DNA of 64,000 nt from Branchiostoma floridae (lineage: Eukaryota; Chordata; Leptocardii; Amphioxiformes; Branchiostomatidae). The position numbers were made by a program, and so were the translations under genes. Position 1 is the first letter of the stretch. The number at the start of each line of letters is the position of its first letter. Below, in pieces: positions 12,733 through 24,130 of this stretch. The notes under the pieces are model-generated. The model saw nothing but the letters and a program-made list of their open reading frames with translations. It ran no database searches and was not told the DNA's origin. The stretch lies in assembly GCF_000003815.2 (NCBI RefSeq), contig NC_049982.1:6608278-6672277 (forward strand), in the 5' to 3' direction.

Positions 12733-12786
12733 CTGATGACAAGGGCGCTTCCTCCACATGTAATTGTGCAGCTGTCTCTGCCATAA
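12733..12786 (-). CDS. Linker exon, array 1
   Basis: MAETAAQLH-type linker, followed downstream by the diverged type III PAN exon at 11231 (join G+AA, Glu). Confidence 0.55.
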
Positions 12787-13450
12787 CTGTTAAGTAACAA
12801 ACATGAAGCTTAGACACACAGAAAGCTTAGACTGAACAACAATTTAAGTACATAACATTTTGTTCTTCTTAAATCATGAAACATTTGGGTATATAACCTC
12901 CTTGCTGTACCTGAGCCTGTACTGCGCTACCCCTGCTCCATCATCTTTTTATTGCATTACTTATTATCAAAAGAATACTCAGGGTTCTAGCTAGGATTTT
13001 ATTTTTGCAAAGGGGTAATGGCTAGTTAGCAAAGTGACCAAAAAAATGTATGATTCAATGTATTCAAAGGAAACATTGCTAGATTAGGGTGATATGAGAA
13101 TTACTGGCTTATTGATACACAACATTGGTACAAAATAGTACAGTTTTTGGAACTTACATTTTATCAAGTGGAACATGATTATTAAGCAGGGTGCAAATTA
13201 TGGGGCAAACTAGATTTAGCTACAGTGCTGGCTAGAATTCTAAATGGGACATACATGTAGCTGTGACATTGTGATGGGGGTAAAAAGCCAATTACAAAGG
13301 TGCAACAAAAGGTAATATAGATAATGTCTTGCAAATGAGTGACATGTCGGGAGGGGAGGAAAAAAGTTACACACGTGTACCCTAAAGAGTTTAAGAGCAA
13401 AAGAGAGCGGTAGACAGATCAAGATAGAGAACAAGGAGGAATACACTAAC

Positions 13451-13681
13451 ATGGCAATGCCTGTCGATCATACAAGTTGGTATTTGGTGAGCGAATTCTC
13501 TCGTCTGCAGGGCAGATCTTGTACTTCAAGACGCACTTTGATTGGGTGTTGTATGTAAATGACCGGCATGACCCGACTCTACAGCATTGGTCTGCACAGG
13601 CCTTGGCAGTAGTCTGCTGGTACGTGGCTATGTCGTAACCGGGACAGTCAGACTGGGGCTGGAGGTAATAATCTGACGTTC
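13451..13681 (-). CDS. PAN exon lacking its first cysteine
   Basis: A 9-nt in-frame deletion removes Cys-Gly-Leu at the start, giving TSDYYLQPQSDC; the exon is 231 nt, still phase 1-1 and open. A 6-nt insertion lies just outside the acceptor. Losing cysteine 1 should leave its disulfide partner unpaired. Its duplicate at 7271 is intact. Confidence 0.8.
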
Positions 13682-14184
13682 CTGAAATGCAAGAATATTA
13701 ATGTGGGGGTTACTTACATTGTAGCACCACCAAATAACCTACAAGAATATCTGAGATTTGTAGGATTTTGTGGGAAATGTTTTTGTTTTATCAAACATTG
13801 CAGGTGCATGAGGCCGATCCCTGGGTATTTTCCTGATTGAACAATCGACATGATAAGGGACAGCTACATGTACATGTGGACAGTCCAAATCCACAAATCC
13901 AAGTCACTACTGTCCAAAATACCCACCACAGTTCACATTTGCAGGGAGTCACACTGATCAGACTCTTTGTCATGATAGTATTAATGCCAATTGCGGGATT
14001 TAATTTTGCAGGAAGAGGGAAGTGAAGACTGTTTGCAGTACTGGTGTTTTGAGTTCCAGAAATAGGATTATAATAAATACATACTTTTTTAGCCAGAAAA
14101 TAGGATAACAAAGAAATCCTTAGGCTGACATAAAAAGTAGTTTCAGCATCTCGACCCAAACAAGTAAAATTGCAATCTACTCAC

Positions 14185-14238
14185 CTGATGACAAGGGCGC
14201 TTCCTCCACATGTAATTGTGCAGCTGTCTCTGCCATAA
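14185..14238 (-). CDS. Linker exon, array 1
   Basis: MAETAAQLH-type linker between the 14.9 and 13.45 kb PAN exons. Confidence 0.55.
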
Positions 14239-14907
14239 CTGTTAAGTAACAAACATGAAGCTTAGACACACAGAAAGCTTAGACTGAACAACAATTTAAG
14301 CACATAACATTTTGTTCTTCTTAAATCATGAAACATTTGGGTATATAACCTCCTTGCTGTACCTGAGCCTGTACTGCGCTACCCCTGCTCCATCATCTTT
14401 TTATTGCATTACTTATTATCAAAAGAATACTCAGGGTTCTAGCTAGGATTTTATTTTTGCAAAGGGGTACTGGCTAGTTAGCAAAGTGACCAAAAAAATG
14501 TATGATTCAATGTATTCAAAGGAAACATTGCTAGATTATGGAATAGGGTGATATGAGAATTACTGGCTTATTGATACACAACATTGGTACAAAATAGTAC
14601 AGTTTTTGGAACTTACATTTTATCAAGTGGAACATGATTATTAAGCAGGGTGCAAATTATGGGGCAAACTAGATTTAGCTATAGTGCTGGCAAGAATTCT
14701 TAACGGGACATACATGTAGCTGTGACATTGTGATGGGGGTAAAGCCAATTACAAAGGTGCAACAAAAGATAATATAGATAATGTCTTGCAAATGAGTGAC
14801 ATGTCGGGAGGGGAGGAAAAAAGTTACACACGTGTACCCTAAAGACTTTAAGAGCAAAAGAGAGCGGTAGATAGATCAAGATAGAGAACAAGGAGGAATA
14901 CACTAAC

Positions 14908-15147
14908 ATGGCAATGCCTGTCGATCATACAAGTTGGTATTTGGTGAGCGAATTCTCTCGTCTGCAGGGCAGATCTTGTACTTCAAGACGCACTTTGACT
15001 GGGTGTTGTATGTAAATGACCGGCATGACCCGACTCTACAGCATTGGTCTGCACAGGCCTCGGCAGTAGTCTGCTGGTACGTGGCTATGTCATAACCGGG
15101 ACAGTCAGACTGGGGCTGGAGGTAATAATCTGATAATCCACACGTTC
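14908..15147 (-). CDS. PAN/apple-domain exon, array 1, type I
   Basis: Intact 240-nt exon with TCGLSDYY start and AEA variant. Counterpart of the exon at 8730 in the large duplication. Confidence 0.85.
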
Positions 15148-15655
15148 CTGAAATGCAAGAATGTGGGGGTTACTTACATTGTAGCACCGCCAAATAACCT
15201 ACAAGAATATCTGAGATTTGTAGGATTTTGTGGGAAATGTTTTTGTTTTATCAAACATTGCAGGTGCATGAGGCCGATCCCTGGGTATTTTCCTGATTGA
15301 ACAATCGACATGATAAGGGACAGCTACATGTACATGTGGACAATCCAAATCCACAAACCCAAATCGCTACTGTCCAAAATACCCACCACAGTTCACATTT
15401 GCAGGGAGTCACACCGATCAGTCTCTTTGTCATGATAGTAAATGTCAATTGTGGGATTTAATTTTGCAGGAAGAGGGAAGTGAAGACTGTTTAGACTGTT
15501 TGCAGTACTGGTGTTTTTTAAGTTCCAGAAAATAGGATTATTATAAATACATACTTTTTGTAGCCAGAAAATAGGATAACAAAGAAATTCTTAGGCTGAC
15601 ATAAAAAGTAGTCTCAGGATCTAGACCCAAACAAGTGAAATTGCAATCTACTCAC

Positions 15656-15709
15656 CTGATGACAAGGGCGCTTCCTCCACAAGTAATTGTGCAGCTGTCT
15701 CTGCCTTTG
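15656..15709 (-). CDS. Variant linker exon (KAETAAQLLVEEAPLSS)
   Basis: Phase 1-1, 54 nt, begins CA AAG instead of TT ATG and has leucine at residue 9. It always follows a type II PAN exon. Donor CAG|GTGAGT. Confidence 0.55.
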
Positions 15710-16437
15710 CTGTTAAGTATCAAAAATAAAGCTTAGACACACATAACTGTAAAGCTTAGACTGAACAAAAGTACATAACAATTTCAATTGTTGTTCTTAA
15801 ATCATGGGACATTTACTTTACTAAGATGTAGAATGGGTTGATCAGATGATCATGGGGTTAATGTAGAATATAACACTGTGTGCTCAGTATCACCCGAGGT
15901 ACCAGGACGACAGCGGGTAGGATCGCACAACGGCAAGATCCACGCACGGTAGGGCTGGGACCGAGGGTGATAAGGAATACACCATGTTGTATCTCATTCA
16001 AGTCATATCCCACCCTCTTGGAGAACATATGTTTCAATGCGAAATGCACCAGAAATTGAGAAAATTTGGTGTCCTAATTTAAGAAAAAAGGTAACAACAG
16101 GAATTCCAAAATCCAAATCTGCTATTCAAATTAGAAACGCTTTTGACATAATAGCTGAAAATGCATTTGAATCATTCTATGAAAGCCAGTGTGAGAACAA
16201 GTACAAGTTATCACCCGCTCCAGTACACCTGTATGGAACGTTATTGCGGCCCAGCTATAAGTATAACATTATGATATTTCTATGATATTGGCAACACAAA
16301 AACATTTTAACACCCATTTTTGGCTCAGATCAAGCAGAATGTCATATTTCTGGAATTGTAGGTCATTTCATATGGTCGTTACAGGAAATAGGGCGCAGAT
16401 TACAGCGCATTACCTGGAAACTGGCTACAATGATGTC

Positions 16438-16537
16438 NNNNNNNNNNNNNNNNNNNNNNNNNNNNNNNNNNNNNNNNNNNNNNNNNNNNNNNNNNNNNNN
16501 NNNNNNNNNNNNNNNNNNNNNNNNNNNNNNNNNNNNN
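16438..16537. other. Assembly gap (100 N)
   Basis: In the intron downstream of the 16706 PAN exon. Confidence 0.95.
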
Positions 16538-16705
16538 TAAATGGGACATAGCTATGACATTGTGATGGGGTTGAAAGCTAATGACATGTGCAACACAGAG
16601 TGACGCTGCTTTCTCTTCCGAATCATGAGTGACATGTCGTTACATACGTGTACCCTAAAGAGACATTGAGCAAAAGAGAGAGACAACAAGGAGGAATGCA
16701 CCTAC

Positions 16706-16945
16706 CTGGCACATACTGTCGATCATACAAGTTGGTATTTGGTGAGGGAATTGTCTCAGCTACAGTGCAGACCTTGTACTTCAAGATGCACTGTGACTGG
16801 GTGTTGAATGTAAACGACTGGCATGTCGAGTCGAGACAGCATTGGTCTGCACAGGCCTGGGCAGTAGACTTCGGGTACGTGTGTATGGTATAACCGGGAC
16901 AGTCAGTTCGGGGGTGGAAGCGAAACTCTCGTAATCCACACGTTT
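16706..16945 (-). CDS. PAN/apple-domain exon, array 1, type II
   Basis: Type II copy like that at 17909, only 1203 bp away. Intact, eight cysteines. It ends in G and is followed by the variant linker at 15656-15709 that begins with CA (join GCA, Ala). Confidence 0.8.
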
Positions 16946-16997
16946 CTGAAACGCAAGAATGTGGGGGTTACTTAGCACCGACAGATAACCTACAAGA

Positions 16998-17072
16998 CTC
17001 ACTCACTCACTCACTATCCATGGTTAGATTATACTGCTGCTAGGCTCCCTGATGCAGGGGTAGGCAGCAGTA
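16998..17072. repeat. Short insertion with (CTCA)n and inverted TGCTGC motifs
   Basis: ACTCACTCACTCACTCACTA is followed by TACTGCTGC ... GGCAGCAGTA, an imperfect hairpin, in the intron between the two type II PAN exons. Confidence 0.5.
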
Positions 17073-17908
17073 AGAATATCTGAGATTTGTAGGATTTTGT
17101 GGGAAATGTTTTTGTTTTATCAAACATTGCAGGTGCATGAGGCCGATCACTGAGTATTTTCCTGATCGAACAAGGTACCAGCCCAACCGCGGGTAGGATC
17201 GCACAACGGCCAGACCCAAGGTAGGGCTGGGACCGTGGGTGATAAGGAATACACCATACACCATCTCATTCATGTCATAAAAAAAAAATTCCCACCCTCT
17301 TCGAGAACATAGTTTCAATGCGATATGCACCAAAAATTGAGAGAATTTTTAAAAGAAAAAAGGTAACAGGAATTCCAAAATCCAAATCTTCTATTCAAAT
17401 TAACAACACCAACGCTTTTGACTTACTGAAAGAGTGCATTTGAATCGTTCTATGAAAGCCAGTGTCATAACAGAAGAAGCCCGCGTGATACAAGTTATCA
17501 CCTGCTCTGGTACACTTGTATCAAACGTAATTGCAGCCCAGCTATAAAAAAAATGATATTTCTATGATATTCAATGGTACCACAAAAAATATTTTAACAC
17601 CCATTTTTGGGCACCGATCAAGTAGAATGTCATATTTCTGGAATTGTTGGTCATTTCATATGGTCGTTACAGGAAATAGGGCGCAGACTACGGGCCATAA
17701 CGTGGAAACTGGTTACAATGATGGCTAGAATTCTAAATGGGACAAAGCTATGACATTGTGATGGGGGTGAAAGCTAATTATAGGGTGCAACACAGGGTCA
17801 CGCTGCTTTCCCTTCCAAATCATGAGTGACATGTCGTTACATACGTGTACCCCAAAGAGATACATGTATTGAGCAAAAGAGAGAGACAACAAGGAGGAAT
17901 GCACCTAC

Positions 17909-18148
17909 CTGGCACATACTGTCGATCATACAAGTTGGTATTTGGTGAGGGAATTGTCTCAGCTACAGTGCAGACCTTGTACTTCAAGATGCACTGTGAC
18001 TGGGTGTTGAATGTAAACGACTGGCATGTCGAGTCGAGACAGCATTGGTCTGCACAGGCCTGGGCAGTAGACTTCGGGTACGTGTGTATGGTATAACCGG
18101 GACAGTCAGTTCGGGGGTGGAAGCGAAACTCTCGTAATCCACACGTTT
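17909..18148 (-). CDS. PAN/apple-domain exon, array 1, type II
   Basis: Most 5' PAN exon of array 1. It is 240 nt, phase 1-1, and reads TCGLREFRFHPRTDCPGYTI ... CADQCCLDSTCQSFTFN ... QCILKYKVCTVAE ... NLYDRQYVP with all eight cysteines. The donor is CCAG|GTAGGT. No linker exon lies between it and the next PAN exon; a direct join gives GAA (Glu), which is sense. Confidence 0.8.
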
Positions 18149-18635
18149 CTGAAACGCAAGAATGTGGGGGTTACTTAGCACCGACAGATAACCTACAAGA
18201 ATATCTGAGATTTGTAGGATTTTGTGGGAAATGTTTTTGTTTTATCAAACATCGCAGCTGCATGAGGCCGATCCCTGATTGAACAAGTGAACTGATCAGG
18301 GACAGCTACATATGTATGTAAACAGTCCAAATCCACAAATCCAAGTCACTACTGTCCAAAATACCCACCACAGTTCACATTTGCAGGGAGTCACACCGAT
18401 CAGTCCCTACTGTATAGGACGTGTAGTTCCCGAGGAAAATTTTGTTTGGAAATACGGCGTCGTTGAAAATAGTCTCTTAACTATACGTTTCAATGGGGGC
18501 GAGAAACTAAATGTTCCATTTTCAAGCAGGGGTTATTTGGGACAGTTAAACCTTGCATGGGAAAAGATATGGCTGAAATATGCTGTATTTACTCCTAAGC
18601 AAATGTCGGCCTTTCTAGTTATTCTCAGCTTTTGT

Positions 18636-18735
18636 NNNNNNNNNNNNNNNNNNNNNNNNNNNNNNNNNNNNNNNNNNNNNNNNNNNNNNNNNNNNNNNNN
18701 NNNNNNNNNNNNNNNNNNNNNNNNNNNNNNNNNNN
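18636..18735. other. Assembly gap (100 N)
   Basis: Right end of array 1; the sequence beyond it does not continue as it does beside array 2 (35135 onward). Confidence 0.95.
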
Positions 18736-21151
18736 ATAGAATGTGACGCATTGTCCCTGAGACAAATCTTAATTTGGAAAATCTAAACAAACATTTTTGA
18801 TGGAATGAGTTTTTGATGGTTTACAAGTAGCCTCTAAGATGCAATGGTTCACATGAAGATCTTATAAGTGAAAGTTAATATATAAGTCAAGGTATAAGTC
18901 AAGGTACATAGCATAAGGTGAGGATTAATGTTTGAAGATATTTGTACAAACTTAGGTCCTGAGTTCCATAGTTAGCATTACATTAATAACAAGAGAAGGG
19001 AGACTTCATACCTACGTGAGATATTTAGGGTAAATTTCTTGTCTCATATTGTCTTTTCGATTATACAAGCAAGGTAATAAGCATAACATATCTAAATTGG
19101 CATTCTTCTTTATCTAAATTACAAAAAACTGTATGTGTGAAGACTCAAATGAAACAAATCATGAATACCCTTCACGAGGTGACTCTCCATCTCGTAGGAA
19201 CTCCCGCACTATCATGCATAGTGATGTACACTCTAACTAAGACATGTCACATAATTTACCATATGGAAATTAGAATACGTGAAGTTATACTCCTGTTTGA
19301 TTTACAAAATTTCCTTATTAGGTATGCAAATTAGATCCTCATTGTTTGCCAAATACACATTACGACGATCTGTATCTGTATCTATATAGCCGGTATAACC
19401 GCCCTTCAGCGTAAGACACCAGCTTGGCAGGCACGCGGTGCGGCAGCAGCTGGTTATATTACACTGAACGATCCGTCACACCTAACTTTTGCACATCTAT
19501 CTGCAAGCGTTCTTTAAAACTATCCAGAGAAGATGCCCCTACTGTGCTTGGTGATAACAAATCCCACCTGTTTACCCCTTCTTGAGTTATTCTGTTTCAA
19601 ATTCTGTCACATAATCAGCCGCTGCAATTTCAAACAAGTCGCTATGGGGCAAATCTCCCAAGAGCTATCCACCACTGAAAAAGGTACGGCCAAAGCACTT
19701 CCAAATTATCATACCTCAAACTTTGACTTTCAGCTCCCATGCCATAAAATCCCATTTTCCCATTGTCCTTCGTTTTCTCGGCACCTACTAACCTATCAAG
19801 CATCACTAAGATCCACCCACAGCTTCTTAAGTTATGCTGATAACATACAAACAAACACAAATACAGACGGGCAGACAGACATACACAGCCTGATGTTGTA
19901 CCGCAGGAGGCCGCCAAAAAACTAGAGTTTTACGACCTCATACCTTCGCCAAATGGTTTGAAACTCTCCGAGTTAAGTATCTACAAATTGTAGATTATGC
20001 ATAATTTGTCTCTGTTGATCATCCTGTCTATCCAAGAGGCACAAGCCCAAAGTATGAAAGTCTTCTCGCAGCAGAGAAGGTCATTTTAGTGTTTCCTTAT
20101 TATTCATGAAAATATTACACTAATTTGCATGAATTATGTCTAATAATGGTCACCGTCGCTAAGCTTCATAATGGTGTAAGTATGAAATGCCCATTATTTA
20201 CCACTATGGAATTACAATATTTTCTCATTAATCATGCAAATTAACTGTTTATTTGCATAACTAATATCTCATTATGTAATTCACCACTTAGGCAATTTAC
20301 ATACAAAATATCGATCCGTCAACAAGTACTCGAGTTATTCTCGTCCAAGGAAATCGGCGCCTGCAGTTCCACAAACGGCGGTATGGGTCCAAACTTACAA
20401 CACTTACTCTCTTCCCCTAGGGCTAATTACCACTCAAAAATGACCACAGCATGTCCAGAACACGAGATATCAAAGATGGAATTTCCGATACAGTACCTTG
20501 ACGAGTCGCCAGGGGGCCCATTATCGAACTTGACTTCGTTTTCATGACCCCTACCCACGTAGAAAATATAATCGAGATAGATCCAAGGCTTCTTGAGTTA
20601 TACTGTTAACACACACACAGACAGACAGACAAACACGCTCAAAGGTAGGCGTTCTGGCGAAGGTAAACACATGCGACTGCACTAGCTCACTGCCCTACAG
20701 CAAAACCGCAAAACTAAAAGGAACCCTCTGAACAAGTTGCGAGGGGGGGGGGGGGGCTTCTTTTCGTCAGCCCAGTAGCATGTCTAGAACATGAAATACC
20801 AAAGCCGGAAGGTCTGCTGCTGTATTATAGACAGACGCCACGCCAGGGAGCCCATAGGCGATATTGCCCTCCGTTTTACTGACACCAACCAACATACCAA
20901 AAATAAAAATAAAGATCATCTATAGTTTCTCTGGTTACATGGACGCTGTCCTCAAACAAACACACAAGCGGCACCAAATATACGATTGTTGACGAATATA
21001 AGAACATCTTTATACCGCTACTTCAAAAACAAGACACAAGACTTTGATTTATCATTATTGAACTGGATCTACGCTTGGCTGAACCACGTCATATATACAT
21101 ATATAATAAGTGAACGAAGCACGTGATTAGGCTGATACGCATCGTTATCTA

Positions 21152-21349
21152 CTGTAAATGCATTCAAGTTCGCGGAGATTTGATTTCGCGGTAGCGGGAA
21201 AATGACTTTTCGCGGTGGTTTTAAGCTCGCTGTAGCCCATGCACTGTCGTCTCTTACTGCCAAGGAAAAATGTTCGCTGTGGTTTTTAAATTCGCGGTGA
21301 AGTGGCCACCCCGAAAATTAAACCACCGTGAACATTTCTGCATTTACAG
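21152..21349. mobile_element. 198-bp MITE, TA target duplication
   Basis: Inverted ends CTGTAAATGCA ... TGCATTTACAG between TA dinucleotides (21150-21151, 21350-21351). The paralogous site at 61162-61163 is empty. The interior is rich in TTCGCGGT-like motifs in both orientations. A TA target and short inverted ends fit a Tc1/mariner-type non-autonomous element. Confidence 0.8.
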
Positions 21350-21524
21350 TACTATTAAGGAATGCTTTGCTTTATGCTCAGTGGCCTGTATCAAGCGACA
21401 TATATACCTATACCTGGTGGCCGGGTCATTAAGCCGAACTGTTCCACCCTCAGGCTTAACACTACTCAAGATGCGCGTGCACTTGGCTGACTCTGTCATG
21501 ATTGGGTGATAAATACTTGATTGG

Positions 21525-21860
21525 GTGAAGCACGTGTTAGGCTGATACAAACTATTTTTCATTGCCTTTCCTCAGATGACTGGTGTAGCTGGCTAGAATT
21601 TACTCCTATCGAGGGTCTACTTACACCTCTTATAGTTCAAACGTCATTAAGTTCTCAGCTCTCCGCATGACATGGCCATGAACCCGAACAGTTCCGCCCT
21701 CAGGCACGATGCGCTTGGCTGACTCTGTCATGATTGGGTGAAGCACGCGCTAGGCTCAGCCAAAATGTTTTTCATTGCCTTTTCTCAGATGACTGGTGTA
21801 GCGGGCTAGAATTTACTCTTGCCGAGGGTCTACTTAAACCTCTTATAATTCAAACGTCTC
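21525..21860. repeat. Local tandem duplication of about 215 bp
   Basis: Two copies of the segment starting GAAGCACG..TTAGGCT and containing TTTTTCATTGCCTTT, CAGATGACTGGTGTAGC and GAGGGTCTACTTA; only one copy exists at 61370-61480. Confidence 0.65.
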
Positions 21861-22984
21861 AGCTCTTCGCATGACATGGACATGAACCCGAAAGGTTCGT
21901 CTCTGAAGCTGACTCTGGACTTGTTCTCACGTACAGGTTACCACGTGATCATTCACTAAACTGTACTGAAATTCACTAAACTGTACTGACTGTACAAATT
22001 GTAACATGATGAATTCGGCAAGATAGGTCTAGACGTCGACCTATCGATGCTAATAACCGCCCGGAATGTCCTGACCGCAAGTATGCCATACTTCATGCCT
22101 GTAACCGTCGCCACCTAGCCTCCAGGCAAGGGGTTGAATTTTGAATGGCTGTCTCTACTACAGTCGCCAGCCCAGAAATTCACTCTGATTTGAAAAAAAA
22201 ATGGTTCCGTCTTGTTTTGGTACAGAATAGCCATAACTGGCCTATATGTTCGAATAGTCAATCTAAACGTAACGTTAATGACTACTCACTGGGCAGCTAT
22301 TCTCCGCATTTCGAAGTAGGTTAGCCTTCTTAGCAGGATTTTGGGCCTGGCTCGGTTTATTCATTCATTCATTCATTTATTCTTACCATGAGTTGGTTTC
22401 TTTAACAGGTTGGTGTCCGCTAGAAGTTGGGAACTTAAATGATTTTCAGTAAGCCTCTAAATGAAGTCCATAAACCATTGAGGAGGAATGGACTACAATA
22501 TCAGCATACCGTTTCCAACATGTAACGTTAGAAACATCTGATCACATCTCTGTGAATAAGATAAAATCAACGTTACTGACCTGAGTGGTACAAAATGAAG
22601 TTGTAGGTGATGCATATTCAACTCGTGAACGCACGTGGTTGCAGGTGTGTTCTACAGGTGGGACGCCACAAGGAAACGGCACGCCTTTCAAACCACAGAA
22701 GACCCACGTTTAATACACTAGCACACGGGCACACTCATAGCGTGCAGTCATAGTTCACGTTAACTCTTGAATCTGGGTAAAATAAGGCACTAGTGCAGAC
22801 GTCTTGACAGTACAGAAGTTCACGGAAATTTGAACTTCGGGATTGCGAGTCCTGCGCATGACTGGTGACCCCCTTGTACCCAACTTCTTTTCCCTGAGGA
22901 TAACTTTGAATCACGGATATAATTAGCATGGGTGTAAATGTAATTATCCAGTCTAACCTTCATCAACTGTTTGTCTGTGAATTA

Positions 22985-23037
22985 TATAGCTGGAGAAGTC
23001 CAGAATGGATTTTTACATGATATTTGGTAAGTGAAGA
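22985..23037 (+). other. Possible small first exon, conserved in both duplicates
   Basis: TATATAG, then ATGGATTTTTACATGATATTTG followed by GTAAGTG (a strong donor), reading MDFYMIF. The same arrangement is found near 62594-62645. I see no downstream exon that would continue it. Confidence 0.15.
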
Positions 23038-23879
23038 GGTCTTCACATATCAATTAAATAATAAGATTCTGAACCCCTAGCGCCTCTTTGTGGTACTGCC
23101 CCAGGACATCAGGGTTTGACATATTACTTAGATTTAGATGCAAGGCGTGTCAAAAGTGGTATTCTGTCAAGACCTAACATGGAAAGGGAGTCTAGTTTGC
23201 ACAGGATTTCAGTCTGATATTGAAGTATGCATTTGCACATACATGTATGATAACGTTATGCATTGGTACATATCATCAAGACATTTAATCAAAGACAAAC
23301 TGTGTGACAGTCATAAAGGTATGATCAAGACACACTTTTCAGTAGAATTTTATAATAGCAAGGCATCATGGAGAGGGGTGTTATATCATTATACAGCTTG
23401 CACAGGTCAATTTGATTTTGTAATATACGTATTTGAATATTATTTTCTTCATTTCTCACTTTCTGCAGAATTCACATTTTCCTCTAGGGCCACACCAATT
23501 CAATTTGTTGTTTGTCAGATTTTTTCCGCTCCATCAATTTCTTAGATAACAAATTCTTTACGTTTTGCGTGTTACTGTCTTATTAAATCAGACTTTTGCA
23601 TTATATTCCAGTTCTAAATTCAAGGGACACATCTTAGTTCCTCAGCGATCACTGTCTAATCGAAAGAGGTATCTGTAGGGTAGGGGTGATTAACAGGATG
23701 TGTGTATGAATGCTTTACTTTGATGGACGAATGCTGTCGTTTTTGTTCTTCTTTCTTGAGTGTTGGGGGGGGGGGGGTAACCTGATTTCCGTTTCCTTCT
23801 AAGTTACTAATAGATACCACCCTCCCTCGCCTGTCTAACTCCCCTCCCTGATACCACAAGTCTCACAACTTTAGGCTCC

Positions 23880-24050
23880 TCACTCACTCTCACTCTCACT
23901 CATGGCAGGATATTGTCGCTCTCTCTCTCTGAGGAACCCCTCCCTTCAGGAACTACATTCACTCAATCACACATACTCTCACTCACTCACTCACTCACTC
24001 ACACATTCACTCACTCACACATACTCTCACTCACCCACTCACTCACTTAC
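23880..24050. repeat. (CACT)n / (CTCACT)n microsatellite
   Basis: Interrupted runs of CACTCACTCACT on the plus strand; the apparent His/Ser/Leu/Thr reading frame is a product of the repeat. Confidence 0.85.
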
Positions 24051-24124
24051 ATGCAGCCCTCTCCACTATCCTAATTTCCAATAAAAGATATCTCACAAGC
24101 TGGAGTTGAAGCCACATGTTGTAC

Positions 24125-24130
24125 TTTATT
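24125..24130 (-). terminator. Candidate polyadenylation signal AATAAA
   Basis: AATAAA on the minus strand followed by GTACAACATGTGGC and a TTGTGAG-containing stretch, a plausible cleavage region. It is the first canonical signal I noticed downstream of the membrane exon stop. Confidence 0.35.

Larger units (their letters stand above)
10762..16860. repeat. Large duplication, copy 2 (about 6 kb)
   Basis: Second copy of 4590-10594. The apparent offset grows to about 6249 bp at its right end because of the 100-N gap at 16438. It differs in the transposon junction near 12302, the 9-nt deletion in the 13451 exon and missing sequence near 16199 (GAAGAAGCCCGTGTGATACCG region). Confidence 0.85.
1..18635 (-). 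repeat. PAN repeat array 1, twelve PAN exons
   Basis: Units of about 1.45 kb are interleaved with shorter units carrying diverged PAN types. PAN exons start at 1267, 2731, 4184, 5055, 7271, 8730, 10457, 11231, 13451, 14908, 16706 and 17909. It extends beyond the left window edge, so its 3' end is not seen. No signal-peptide exon was found on the minus strand between 18.2 and 24.1 kb, so its 5' end is missing, perhaps in the 18636-18735 gap. Three internal gaps make the copy number uncertain. Confidence 0.85.
18790..23400. repeat. Segmental duplication, copy A
   Basis: Diverged copy of about 58600-63008. Matching landmarks include the ACATGA-GATCTTATAA stretch (18855/58662), the GAGTTATTCTGTTTCAAATT stretch (19583/60312), the GGAATGTCCTGACCGCAA stretch (22063/61658) and the TACTGCCCCAGGACATCAGG stretch (23093/62702). 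No gene is recognised in it; plus-strand reading frames are poorly supported because flanking non-coding sequence is equally conserved. It carries a 198-bp MITE and a local tandem duplication (21525-21860) that copy B lacks. Confidence 0.8.

Noticed and set aside
1-18635. CRISPR array or bacterial repeat system
   Set aside because: Repeats are over 1 kb with spliced exons; there are no short repeats with unique spacers.
18312-18746. Plus-strand frame (GVTPISPYCIGRVVPEENFV), also at 34811-35185
   Set aside because: Runs from the repeat unit through its border into flanking DNA and, in one copy, into a gap; no family motif and no splice context.
23138-23545. Plus-strand 135-codon frame starting MQGVSKVVFC, also at 62747
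   Set aside because: Conserved between the two duplicates, but so is the surrounding non-coding DNA; the copies end differently and no motif is seen.
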